Assembly (NCBI GenBank): GCA_037903355.1
Contig: JBAJFE010000036.1
Span: 36,634 to 100,633 of the forward strand
Direction of reading: 5' to 3'
DNA length: 64,000 bases
Source: Trichuris trichiura
Lineage: Eukaryota > Nematoda > Enoplea > Trichinellida > Trichuridae
Within the stretch, counting starts at the first letter, position 1. Every line of letters starts with the position of its first letter. The notes below the pieces were generated by a model. It was given only the letters and a program-made list of their open reading frames with translations, searched no databases and was not told where the DNA came from. This document shows positions 22,330 to 34,994 of the stretch, piece by piece. The position numbers and the translations under genes are program-made.

Positions 22330-24077
22330 TGCTTGACTTAAAAGGCGCAACCTTGCAACAGTGTGAAAGTGCCCAATTGTTCTACAATGTTTCAATTAGG
22401 AATTGTCATTCAAAATTGCATGCCGATGACGGAAATATTTCTACGTTTGATAATGTTTTCAGTCCACCATCAGACGGGCAACGTTATTTTTCAGAGCATT
22501 GTGCTTTGTTTCCACGACTCAAAACTTTGGATACGTGCCCTCCTGTAACGGGTTCGTAATAATAGAAATGATTTCCGTCATCGTTATCGCTGAAGACTGG
22601 CCAGGAATAGGCCTGAAAGCTCCGAAATAAAATCTATTTTAACAAACGGGTGCCACCGTAGCCAAAGTCTATCCTAACTCAATATTTCCAAATCGTTTAA
22701 AAATGAACGCTTTTGCCAGTCGAATAAGATACTGGATCGTCGACGATCAGCCGAAGGTTGAACCACATACTTTCTTCCAAAAATTCTTAGGTATAGAAGA
22801 TCGAACATTACTACAGACGCGATATTGTGAGGCTGTATAACTTCAACCGTTCTGATGCCAACATGTTGACAAAGATGCTGTTAGAAAGACGCGAAAGTAG
22901 GCATACTTTGAAGAAGATCCGTAATAACTGTGGTAACGAGGAGTTTGGGTCATAAGACCGCACTTCGAAATACCAAACGGTTGAAATAATCAATGGCCAG
23001 TGAAAACCTCGAAAGCCGAAGTCTTGAATAGTGAAGTTCTTGAACATACGTTTTGCCCAGCAAAAAGAAATGCCCAGAAGACCGGAAGCTTCAAAGAGGT
23101 TTAATTTTGAAAGGATAAGTTCTTGGAAAGGAAGCACCTCTGAACAAAACGAAACTCCAAAAGGTAGATTCCAGGTATGGCTCAGAAGTAACCAAACACT
23201 TACGTCAATTGGCCCTATTGTGGCTACTTTGCATTTATAGTTGTTAAGTTAGGGATTTCCTTCGACCGCAAAGCTGTCCTTGTATTAGTATCCTGCCAGC
23301 TTTGCGCATTTGCAGGTAAACTTTGAGGCGCCTTGTTCCTTTCGGAAATTAAACGCGTGCCATGGCTTCAGCCGTTCAAGTATTTCTTCCTATTCAATAG
23401 TCTGATTATTCGGTATTTCGACTTTCGGTCTTATGACCTTTTGATCAAGTAACATATATCCTACTGCTAAATAAAACTGAAAAAATGCATTCATACTGAA
23501 CTCTCATAACAACGAGAGGATGCAAACGTCATCGTAAACTCAGGAAAGAAAACTTAGTGTCAAACGCGTTAAGTGTTCATTTTACTTTTACCACTGAAAT
23601 AGCCCATCGTACAAAGTTTAAGTGTCTTCAAGTAAAGAAAAAGTGACATTTAAATGAAAAACGTGGGGTTAGCTGTAAAAGTAAGACAAATGAAAATCGG
23701 GTATCGCTTGTTAGGATGAAGTTTTGTGCTTGACAGTAGATGACAAAAGCTTGTTTGAGTTTATTATTCGAATCCAGAAGGAGACAGAAATAGAGCTATC
23801 AGAAGTGATTATTTTTCAGCTTCAAATTAATGTGTCGGCACTTATGGGGGTAGACTGCAATCCTAAGTTAGAAGTTTAACGTTGCAGATGGAAACAGGCC
23901 AGGAGGATTCGTTCTTATCTGCTTCTGGACTAAGATCAAACCACTACGCTGGCGATCTGCTGTATAATCCTAGAGCACCTGACACAAAGCGAACGAACGC
24001 TTATAGCGCCGTTAGTGGTTTACCTCTGCTTGCCACTGTAACCTGAACACGGGATGCTTCCTAACAGGTTTGCGTTT

Positions 24078-24159
24078 CATGTTTTTGTAGATTTTCTACG
24101 GCTTTTCCCGTCTTTTCCGGACTTAAAGGGAAAAGCCTTAAAAGACCTACAAAAACATG
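24078..24159. repeat. Short hairpin element (TTCTACGGCTTTTCCCG family)
   Basis: CATGTTTTTGTAG...CTTTTCCC faces GGGAAAAG...CTACAAAAACATG. The core TTCTACGGCTTTTCCCG is shared with the hairpin at 43627-43714. Confidence 0.7.
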
Positions 24160-24458
24160 CCACTGTAACTATTATATTCAATACATACGACTGAACGTCA
24201 AAAGTCTTCATGCTTAATGACCAACGAAAAGTCAGAGGCGCTGTTTAGCTGAGCTAGCAAGCAATTCTTTCCACCGTTCACTCGCAGAAAGATATCGACA
24301 AAGTATTGGTTGTTCCGGCAGAAGAAAACGATTATGGTGAAGCTGTTTGATAGAGTTCTGAAAAAGTTCTATCATCCGAAAGGATTATCATAGCACAGTG
24401 TCGTCACGCGGTGTCTTAAAATAAAACAACAACAGCAAGAGTCGTAATTATCCCAAAA

Positions 24459-25294
24459 TCACCCGTAAATGCCACCATATCCAGGAAACATGCCAAAATC
24501 ACCGTATCCCATATAACCACCCATATAAGGATCAACCATCATTGGTGAACCATACATTTCATATCCATACTGAAAACCGGGTGAAGCGACTGGAACAGCA
24601 GGAGCAGCAACCGGAACTGCTGCAGGCGCAACGACGGGAGACGCAACTGGAACACTGGGTACCATTGCTGGAGCTTGCGCAACTGGTCCAGTAGCGGGAG
24701 AATTTACACCCACAGTGCCACCGCTGTAGCCGTAGGGGAATACGCAACGTGAGCGACCATTGATCTGGCAACATTTCAGGTTGTAACTGCAATCTATGTC
24801 ACTGTCGCAAGGAGGGCCCGCTGCGCCTACACCGTTAGGTAATTTCCATGGACAAGAACCTGGCTTCGTATGCTGACAGCACAAATCGTAATGACAGTAG
24901 TATCCTACAGGGCAGCCGTTTGGAGTACAGTGTTTCAAAGGGTATGAACCATCAGGGCAGTTACCTAAAGGAAAAATATTCAATTTTACGCAGGTAAAAC
25001 ATACGCGCGTGTACCTGAAAACTCGTTTAAAGCGGCTGGCGGCTGAGGTATAGTCCCTATTAGGCCGTTGTTTCTTAGCTGAATTTTTATTACGCTGCTC
25101 TTTTTTTCTTTTGAAATATCCTGAAGCCGAATGTTTTTGCTTTCGTGCTCATGTGGTTCACTTGCAGTGGAAGACGGTTTGGCGAAGTCAACATTCTTCG
25201 AAGACGCGTGGGTAAGAATGTTGCAAATAAGACAAAGTGACAGGACCGAGAGGGAATTGAGAAGAGTAACACCATTTGTTGGCCACATTGTCAT
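24459..25294 (-). CDS. Secreted CPDG-module plus WAP-domain protein with Gly/Tyr/Met-rich tail
   Basis: Two exons, 25294-25015 and 24964-24459, are joined across a 50-bp GT-AG intron in phase 1. Exon 1 gives a signal peptide (MTMWPTNG... then a Leu-rich core) and a polar linker. Exon 2 opens with a six-cysteine CPDG module (NCPDG...HC...GCPVGYYC...LCCQH), then a WAP domain (KPGSCP...PPCDSDIDC...LKCC...RCVFP), then a Pro/Ala/Val-rich linker and a Gly/Tyr/Met-rich tail (PGYGGIYG). The WAP domain has six, not eight, cysteines. WAP domains are often protease inhibitors or antimicrobial; the tail suggests a matrix or cuticle-associated role, but this is inference. The start could also be 24 codons upstream. 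The closest relative in the window is 31621-32293. Confidence 0.85.
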
Positions 25295-28200
25295 GGACAG
25301 AAAAAAATATTTCGTGAAAAATAGCACTTGCCTTTCCCGGATAACGCACTTAAAATTTTGAAACAACTATAACAAAGAAATCAAGGCCGCTTTCCCAGAA
25401 CATGCTTCATAATGTTCACGTTCCCTAAACGATAAGGTTTTGTGCAGGGTGTGTTACTTTCTATAGAACTAAAAAGGGGTAAGCTATAGCTAAGATTCAA
25501 TGGGGACGGTGGCATCGAACTAAACGAAACATGGAGAAATTTCATCAATCTCACGCGGATTTGCATGCTGACTCAATGGAGGCTACATGCAGATAACCGC
25601 CATCTACTAATTAGATGAGCATTTTTGTGATTTCAAGCAACAGAATTTACAGCGCTACCAAGAGACAAGACAAACTGACTGAACAACAATGGCAACCAAA
25701 AACATGGTGATTTAAAAAATGAAAAACGGAAGAAAAAAGTTTCCCCTTAGCCTTTTATTCTTTTCGGTTTGCAGTCAGTAGGCAGTTCGTTTCTTTTAAC
25801 TACAAAACTATCGCTTAAGCTCACCCCACTCCTTTAAACATGGCATCTTCTGACCATGTCATACTCGACTTTATGCTCTCATTCACGCACAGAAGACACG
25901 ACAAACAGTAACCTGCAGAATTCAAGGCATGTTTGACAAAATAAAAAACGGCTGCATCTGTGAAATAAAAAAGCAAACTATTTTCGGAGAAATGAATGTG
26001 TGTACAAATTAATATGGACAGTGCTCGTATAATGCGTGTTCGTGTAGGGCGTTTTCGTGCGTAAGCGGTTTTGCCTGCTGGAAAGCGTTGACAGATGGCA
26101 AGGTCACGCTGCTTTTTCACGTGACGAGAGCAAATGCTACATATTACATGCACTTTCTTAAGTAACACCAAGCGAAGCCATGCTTCTATATTGTCGCAAA
26201 AACGTTCATGTTTCATATCAGAAGCTATACCGTAAACCGAATCTTTCTCTAATCCGGACTCGTGGAAGAGAACAATAGAACGACAATACGCACTAAAGAT
26301 ACCCGGGTTTCACCGGGTTACCCGTGTGAAACGGACAGTCATTTAGCGGCAACGGCTATAAGGGCAGAAAACAAGAGGCCAACGGTCCTTTCGGTATGCG
26401 CTAGCATAAGCGCAGACCAGCCATAGCTCTGCCAAGTCAGTCTCTACCAATAAGTTGATTAAGGCACCTCGAAACGTAGGCTTTTTCAAATGAACAGAAA
26501 TGGGCATTATTGCGTCGAAACAATTGCATTAACTGCTTTTCTGTGACCTACTGTAAGTCTTTTCTGAATTTTTCCCTAATCCGGATTAATCTCTGCCACG
26601 ACGCGTCAAGGTTGGAGGGCTCTGCTGTAATTTTAGATTGCTCATTAATAACATTGTAGAAGCAATGCTCTGAAACTTACGCAAGATCTGACCCGCCATT
26701 TTAAAAACTTTCAGTCTCAGCTGAGAAACAAGTTAGGTCTTGAAGAAGCGGGCATCTGCTTCTTATTGCAGATTATTTACGTCTTTTGTCCATTAATGTT
26801 TACAAGTAAACAATCTTTGTGACGCTTTGATCCAAATCCTGATCTTCCTATATTTTACGCGTCTCCCATAACACAAGACTTTTCAGGACGTCAAGAGTAG
26901 CCAAAACAATGTGAAATGAGTTGTGGTCCAAACTGCAGGGTGCTGTTACGTAAGGGGACACGAGAATTGTCTCCGCGGCCCGGCTTAGAAGTACTGGCAT
27001 GCCCAGTTTGCTCTTCAGACATTGACCCTTTCGATTAGCACATCCAAGCATTCGCTTAGCGCCTGTTCCGACTAATGCAGCAAGACCTGTATGGTCAATG
27101 CTTCAAAAATTTTGTCGACTTCCAGAAATAGGAATTCCCAGTATCAAAATCACTCATCCTATAGTTGTGAAGCTGTGAGAACGTTAGGCGAAGATTGTTG
27201 AATGAAACAGAAACAAAGCTGCTGAAGTTTTATCTTACCAATCAATTAGGTTCTGAAAGACACAGCGGATCTACTACGCACAGATCTAACACGTGAAATC
27301 AAATGGTTCCGTCTTCTGGTAGTTTCATTTCGCCGAAACAGTACAATAAATGTATGCAATAACCGAACAGCGAATGCAGAAATACATTTCTACGCATTAG
27401 AATGCAAAACTGCTCTTCTTAAACGCCTGACATGGTCAAATCATGAAAAACCTATCATAATTTTGATCCTCCTATTGTACTCTGGTATTTGCAATAATTC
27501 AATGCGCTGATTCGTGAAATGCCTTGGTTATTCAACTTTTCTTACGTGAAGTTACGGTGACCCTGTTCTAACGTAGCAGAATTATTGAGCAGCGGAAGTT
27601 TAGGAACATGCCACGTCCCGTCAACAGCAGAATGAATTAGGTGCCTAACAACACGCGGACGATGAGCATCTCATCTTCAATTGAACAACTGGCTCACTCC
27701 CTGCTGAAAACTGGACAAGAAAAGTCCTGAAACTTCTTTTGTTCTTTTCGGGAATAAACAGTTACTCTTAAAGAGCCATAAATAGCATTAGTAGTACTCA
27801 AACAAGGTTAGCACCATATATAATTGCGAGAAAATCCTTATTTCCAATTCGATTTTGCAAAATTCAAACTGACATAGTCGTATGAAGTAAAATTGGAACT
27901 AAGACTGAACAAATTTTTATTAACACCACAACTTTCGAGTTTCGACCTGCAGCCACCGTCGGTGGTTAAATTACTTTACTTAACGGGATTCGTCATAAAT
28001 AACACTTGTATATTATGGAACTCTACGATCCAATTACGAAGGATTACGTGATCAAATTCAGGGTGTTAGAAATGGAGCAGTGAACTTTATCAGTATAAGT
28101 TATGTGGGAAAGATTGACTAAGAGGACAGCCAGAAACATTAAAGCTTTGCTCTAAATCTTCTAAATTTATGTAGAAATTACAAATAAAGAACACCAACTG

Positions 28201-31200
28201 CAGCGACCGCAATTCAATAGGAAAGAATAATGAGTTAAAAATTTTATAAATAAAGCGTCGCAATTAAAACTTTTCACCGTACAGATAAGCACTTCAAAGA
28301 TAAAGACCTGTAGAAGGGGAAGACATGTTAACCCACGTGCAACCGCTCGAAGAAACAAATCTGCAAGCAATTTAATGCCGCTAACAGGAACAGATATTCC
28401 TCCCCTAATGAGACAGTCAAAAATGACACGATCCAAGAAGGAGTTTCACATTTTAGCAAACTCCTTCATTCCAGCAGATTCCCCGTACGCATTTGGAGCT
28501 AATAAAAATTAGCTGTTAGGGGCGTTTCTGAGAGCAGAAAGCGAAGCTGGCCTTAAAAGCAATGGACCAGCTTTAGTGCATCTTCTTAAAAGCAGTTTTA
28601 ATACATAATGCTCCTGCAACCATTTCTTATCGTTTTAAGTTACCCATTAGACTTCGCTATCGGTATTACAAAACAGGAAGAAACATGGCGCAGATGCTAA
28701 TAACAAAAGGAAAAACCTCGGTGTCACTGTTCAAAATTGATAATAGTAAGAAAAAGCCGCCACTTACGGTCAAAATGGTGAAGCATACATTCGGTGGAAA
28801 TATTCTACCGCTGCCTATAAGAAAAGCATGCTGATTATCGCATGAAGTGCTGAGTACACATCATTGTTGCATTGAAGACTACATGGCGGAATGCGCAGCG
28901 GATGCCGATTTGAGCACTTCAGATTTCTGAATGCGCTGGGGGCAGTAGGTTACGCTGTGTAAACTCTTCCAACCATCGACCGTCCCAGTGTACACATTGC
29001 TTACTAGCGTGCTTATCCCGCTCAGAGTTACGCCGGTTGAAAACAAAGGAGATTACGAATGAGGTAACCTTTGAGAAGCATGACAACAGTAAGACTGACT
29101 GGTCACCCAATGGTATAACAAGTGGGGCGCTGGTTGAATCACCAACGTCGCAAGACAAATGCAGAAACGGGATTACAGCACTCTCAACTACACGTCAACA
29201 TGTGGCACTTCACAAGATAAACAATAGCTCTCATCTGTTAATTTGTTTAATAATTTTAATGCTTGCTACTTGTTTCACATAACCAACAGTTGTGTTTCGC
29301 AGAACATAAGAGCGTCAATGAAGTAACCATTTCATGGACACCTTTAAAGCCTGCTTAAGAATTTTGCTTTTCGATACAGACAAGCGTTTGTTGATTATTA
29401 TTAAGCAGGGGCATGAAATTGACAAGAGATTTCTAAATGAGTAGCAGGCAAAAATGTTTTTGTAGAAGAGGCCATTTCAGCTTGTGGAGCTTTACAGTAC
29501 AAAGACCGAACTGATGAAGATAGAAATAGTTCTATTCTCAAAACCTACCTTTTCTGTCGATTTCAGACAGAACGGATGATTCGTCGCTACAGCGGGGCAC
29601 AAAACCCCAAAGTATTTCCGCTCCTTTGTTAGCGGCCGGAGATGGTAGTACTGAATATCGTTGTTGCTGACTGAAAAACGTTTTGCATGATTTTAAGCAA
29701 AGCGGAGTTTTTATGAAAAAAGTATCGCTGCACAAAGGAACATGCTGAAGCGATTCAGAGCAAAGCAGCGATTTTTCTTATTATGCAAGAAATAGAAAGC
29801 TAGTCATCAAGAAAACTTCACTTAAACGAGAATGATAGATTTAGCGAGGCAAAGTGCCTTTCTTTACGGGACTGCCTCATCGAAATCATTCTTTCCGGAA
29901 GGTCTACGCAAATGTCCATTTTTCATTAACACGAAAAACCAGCACTCGACTGAACGTTTCAATGCATTGTCTGAGAGATTTAATGTTAGCGTTTCAACCA
30001 AAGTTGAGACATGCAATATTGAGGCAGAATAGGACTCACACATAGCTGAAGATTCCATTCAACTGCTCTGCTACAGGACCGGCAGCCGGTACCGCGAATG
30101 CGTAGTATTCACATGAAATCTTCAAACATAATGTCGCCCGATAAAGTGCAATAGAAACTATTAAACATCCCTACCCATCACTGCAGAAAACCAATCAAAA
30201 ATGCTAAAATTGGCTAACAAAATTGGCTGCGGTTAAGAAACATGGCTGCTAAAAATTAGCCACCTGGCATGCAACTTCAAAGGGGTGAAATGCCCTTCAT
30301 TCCATTTTTGCCGCACTTACCGATTGCATTTGTTAACAGGTTGGCAAAATAATCTTTTTTGACGAAGTTTGAAAAGCTTAAATTAGTCTTTTCAATTGCT
30401 ACATTCGGTAAAAGAAAGATTAATACAAGTTACTTCCCTCGCGCTGCTCTTCTTATGCTTAGACGAATGAAATTCAGTGGCAGAAATAGCGTTATCACCT
30501 TATTGCTAAAGAATTGCATTGCTATAAGGTTAGCACTTGGGTCATATACTTTGCTTTTGCGGTCCAGAGATAAGTTTAAAAAATACCCTTCCGTGAAATG
30601 TTTACTAACCTTCTCTACGAGGAAAAAAGTGTTCGCGAAAATTTCAGTTTGTAAGGCTGCAGAGCGGTTTCCTTATCAAAAAAACAAGACTAATTTTATT
30701 CCCGTTGAAGAGGTTCTATTCACCGATTTAAGCATTGATCACTAATTATCTTCAACGATTAATAGCTAAATGCAGCCATCATTAAACGGTGGATAGCTGC
30801 TGCAGTTGTGAAAAAAGATGTGGTCAAATCTAGGTGCTGTGTCCTATGGGGCAGCGCTACACACCGTCAACTCCCCAGAAGGTCCATAGCCCTGAGGCTG
30901 TTTGTGGCGTTGGCCGCGAACAACGCAGATAAACTGACTTCAAGGGGGATTACGATGACGGAGAAGAGTAGGAGAGGGAGGCTGATCGGTGACGGAGTTA
31001 CGCTTGTTATTGTGCTGGATCGACGTAGAATTGGCGTAGAATAAATTACTAGGATAAACTGAAAATTTATAAACAGCTTAGCATGAAACTTCAAAGAAAA
31101 TGGCAAATGATCATTATGCTGAAATGGTAAGAAATGTGATTATTTAGAACGAAATTTTGCATTTATTTATAGCAGCGCTCTTCTAGGACGGTACTATTCG

Positions 31201-31620
31201 CAAAGCCCACAGCAACACTGTCGCGTGCAGGAAACGCATGAATTTGCTTTTGAGGCACGACCAGAAGCTAGTCAGGCGCCGCAGTCTGTTTCCGCAGTGC
31301 TATACACGGACTAACTGTTAATTGAAGTGGGACTTTAAGATGAAAACTTTAAGCAAGAAAGTAATTGCTAAAAGGTACAACTGCAAATTAATCCAAATTA
31401 TGGGGAATTTAGAAGTACTGTCAACAATGGTGGTTAATCTATACATTTCCTTGAAAACGAAAGTACTGACACCGTCACAAATCATGAAATTTATAAGAGA
31501 ATTGCAGTACTGTCGCCTAACAAACGGAAACAATGCTATCCAATCGAAAGCACAGTAATGGAATTAGACGTCAAATGGCTTCATTCATTAATACATTTCA
31601 CATTTTCAAATCAGTAGCTA
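25295..31620. other. Long gene-poor stretch
   Basis: No exon on either strand is supported by both protein-like sequence and splice context. Candidate open frames (25821-26216 -, 28919-29158 -, 30359-30745 +) look fortuitous. No clear inverted repeat of the families above was found either. Confidence 0.45.
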
Positions 31621-32293
31621 CTACCCGACAGTTTCTCGGGTGACTGTTCCGCCTATGTACTTATCAGGAAATACGCAACGCGTGTTGTTATTAACTTCAC
31701 AGCACTTTAGCTTCCAAGGGCATTCCAAATCATTGTCACAAGGAGGACCAGCTGGAACGCCTGTGCTCGAGAAGCTGTTTGGGCATGTTCCTGGTTTCAA
31801 ATGCTTGCAACAGACACCATAAAAGCAATAATATCCAAAAGGACAATGAGAACGACAACAGTATTTCAACGGATTGGTCCCATCTGGGCAAACTTCTAAA
31901 ATGACTTATATGGTTAATGAAAGAAACGCTTGCCTGTTAAATAGTAGGATTACCCTTAGGAGACTGCCGGCCTTTCACAAATGTCAAATTAGTGGTGATC
32001 TCTTCCGCATGATCATGTAAACACTGACCTTCAGAATGACAACGACTATTGGCTTAAAAGTTGCAAATGTTCGAACTGCACTTACTGATGCTAACTAACA
32101 ACCTTCCATTGTGGGTCCAACTCTGATTAGCTTTTACGTTAACTTCACTTTCTCGGACCGCAGAAAATTTCTGCTTAGCTCCGCATGGAACTACATCGTT
32201 CTTACACAGCGGGACGCACCTTACGTTCAAACAGATGACTGCGCAAAGAGCACATATAAACAGTGAAAAAACTCTGCCAGCGCTTCTACTCAT
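31621..32293 (-). CDS. Secreted CPDG-module plus WAP-domain protein, short form
   Basis: Exon 1 (32293-32086) encodes a signal peptide (MSRSAGRVFSLFICALCAV) and a linker with two cysteine pairs' worth of residues (PLCKNDVVPCG). Exon 2 (31895-31621) follows a 190-bp intron whose donor is A|GTAAGT. The junction is phase 1, as in the paralogue at 24459-25294. Exon 2 encodes a CPDG module (VCPDGTNPLKYC...CPFGYYC...VCCKH) and a WAP domain (KPGTCP...PPCDNDLEC...LKCC...RCVFP), ending shortly after IGGTV. The WAP domain again has six cysteines. The absence of the Gly/Tyr tail distinguishes it from the paralogue. Secretion is inferred from the signal peptide; the target protease or microbe is unknown. 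Confidence 0.86.
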
Positions 32294-34940
32294 ATGCGTA
32301 AAGTACCGCTTCTTATTAACTCAAAGCTGCAAACGCTAAACTGAACCGAACGTGAGTGCGTCTGATAAATAAAATAAAATCGGAACATTATCCTAGTGCT
32401 GAACTTATAAATATTAGCTGCGAGAAAAGCTGCGCGTAAGAATCCAAAAATGAGCGAGTCTCCAAATCAAAACAAATAATGATGCACGGACCCATGAAAT
32501 CGACTCAATGTAAATGACCGTTAAAATCCATGCAGCCATACATAATTTACTGCGTCGACATAACAAACAAATCTTCTTATTTATTTGCTTTCGTCGCACG
32601 CCATACACAAAGATTTTCACGCAAGGAATCACCATGATTGTAACTTCTCATGTTCCTCACAAAGATAACGACGGTTTTCGTTTGCAGATGCACTCGCTGA
32701 CATTCGATGGATTAACCATAAGGTAAGTTTCCTTGAAAACGGGTAATCAAATACATAATCTTCGTATAACTAGTGCAAATTAACTTCCCAAACTGACTGA
32801 CATGATTATTAACCTACAAGACTACGAGGCAGACACACAGGACTAAAGATCACAGTGAATAACCGGACTGCCAGGTGTTGCTGCCATACTAACATGGCGT
32901 GGGCAGGGCAACCTGCACAACCAGAAGATACGTAGGTTTGTTGTGCAATTCAAAAGCTATTTGAACTTGCGTTCGACTGTGCGACCCAAAGCAAAATCAA
33001 AACGTTACCTGAACAGAAACCTCGTATAGTCAACAGCGCGACATGTGCCTGCAGGTTACCATTTTCGAAAGAGCAGGCCTTAAAACTTTCTACAGATATT
33101 TCTGAAAGGATATAGAAATGGCGAGCCTCCAGAATGGGCCGCATAAGCAGTACCTCCTTTTCTAGTACATTTAATTCGAGCTTACCGCCAATTTCCGCAC
33201 AGGAAGGTCAAGAGAAGCAGTTGGATACAACATAGAATCTGCTCACCTGGTACGCTAACTGAAGTCTCAGTAGCATCGTTATCACCAGACCCAAACATTC
33301 AGTTAAAATAACTTTTATTTCTGTTTCTTACGAAACCCAGAGCTTACGAGTTGCAGTGAGTCCGTTTTCGGTTTCCGCTTAGATGGTGCACAATTGCTGC
33401 ATGTTGCCGTGTGACTTATTGTTTGAGCTTCATCAGTAACCTAAGAATTGAATAGCACTGTCAGGTGACGTAGATATAATTGTTCTCCATTTTGGCTTCA
33501 GCTTAGGCAGAATAGAATTACTGCGCCTAATAGAACGAAGTTGCGTGCTACTGGCTGTTCATACATGATTGAAACCGTTACATGCCGCATGTCTCTACCA
33601 CAGACGCAGCCCAAGCCAATCATCTAAACCCACCATGATGGTAGTCACTTAACGGAATCGACTAAGCAAAAACTGCAGACCGTTAGCGACGGACATCGAA
33701 TGGCAGCGAGTAACGTGCCACCGCGTGAAGCATTGTTTCTGGGACGCTTTCAGAAAAGACATTAGAGATGCTGTTGAGTGACATTGAAAAGAAGCTATGG
33801 AGGATAGGGGCCGGCAATGAACGCACGATCCACTTGAGGTGAATGAGAAACCAATGGTAACATCGTTAAGAGGGGAACATGCATGAAATTTTCGTTTCCT
33901 GATCAAGATCCTGACAATTAAGACTGCCTACAGCCTGATTTCAACCGTGCGAAGGTTATCAATATTTGCACCTTTGCCAAAGCAAAAAACGTCAACAGAA
34001 TTGAATAGCCGAAACGTTAGTAAAGTGAATAGCGTATGACCAGTAGTGTCGGTTTTGATGCTGGGGCTGCCCACCTACTGTTGGCTTTTCGATCAGGCAT
34101 GCAACCCAACAGTAACAAAAATGCTAAGAACGAGGGTAGTTATCACCACGCGAGAGTAAAGCCGGCGTCACTCGTAGCTAATGACTGACAGGCCGCGTAA
34201 AACCGGCAAGTGCTTCAGAATCCTAAATATCAAAGTACCAAAATATCAAATTATTGAAAGACTGAAAACGTAACATTTCCTTAGGGCACGGAGCGCAAGA
34301 TTTTATTTACGCAAGAAACCTATTGGAAATTTAATGACAACTGGAGCTTTCAATTCTTTTCCTCTATGCCTGTCTTCAGCGGCTAAACTGCAGGAGTACA
34401 GGACACTTCATGGTATGGCAGCTGTAAGTGCAAAAGCGCCACATTGCAATTGTCGGCAATAGGATTCCACCTATGCGCCATTCTGACCTTCTTGATTATG
34501 ACCGTGTTCCTTGAAAGTTCAGGACTTCGAATTCAATCTGATCGAAGGAGAACAACGCTTTTGTCCTCAGCATAGCGCTGCTCTTACCGATCGTTTCGAT
34601 AGTTTCTCTTTTGCCCTTCGAATTTCACTTTTCTTATCTAGTTGTTTTTTTATCAAACAGAACTATATCCAGCCAGTTTCGGTAACTAAGCACTTGTCCT
34701 TCTGAATTACAAATGTTTGGCGAAAAGTGGTGTTGCACTAGCAAGAAACTTCTCTTCGACGTAAAAAACTTGATTTTCAAAGTCGGTTGGCGTATCACCA
34801 AAAGCAGGTAGTTCACCGGTAAAGTTAAAGGCCTATTGGCAAAAATTGCACCAGCTACGACCAGCTGCAAGAATCAGGTTGCACAGAAAAGACACACTTA
34901 TTCTGCAGATGCAGTCTTAAACATTGTTTCTTCATGGTGT

Positions 34941-34994
<54 letters not shown>

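Larger units (their letters stand above)
21020..24458. other. Intergenic: solo LTR, one cassette copy, one hairpin
   Basis: No coding exon could be supported. Contents are the LTR-like block at 22016-22329, the structured cassette at 22587-22626 and the fold-back at 24078-24159. Open frames at 22811-23137 (-) and 23031-23240 (+) overlap on opposite strands and neither resembles a known protein. Confidence 0.5.

Noticed and set aside
30359..30745. 128-codon plus-strand open frame
   Set aside because: Starts at a non-ATG codon, basic and low in domain-like features; no homology recognised.
33649..33906. Possible retroelement fragment in a gene-poor region
   Set aside because: Broken frames on both strands with no motif I could name.
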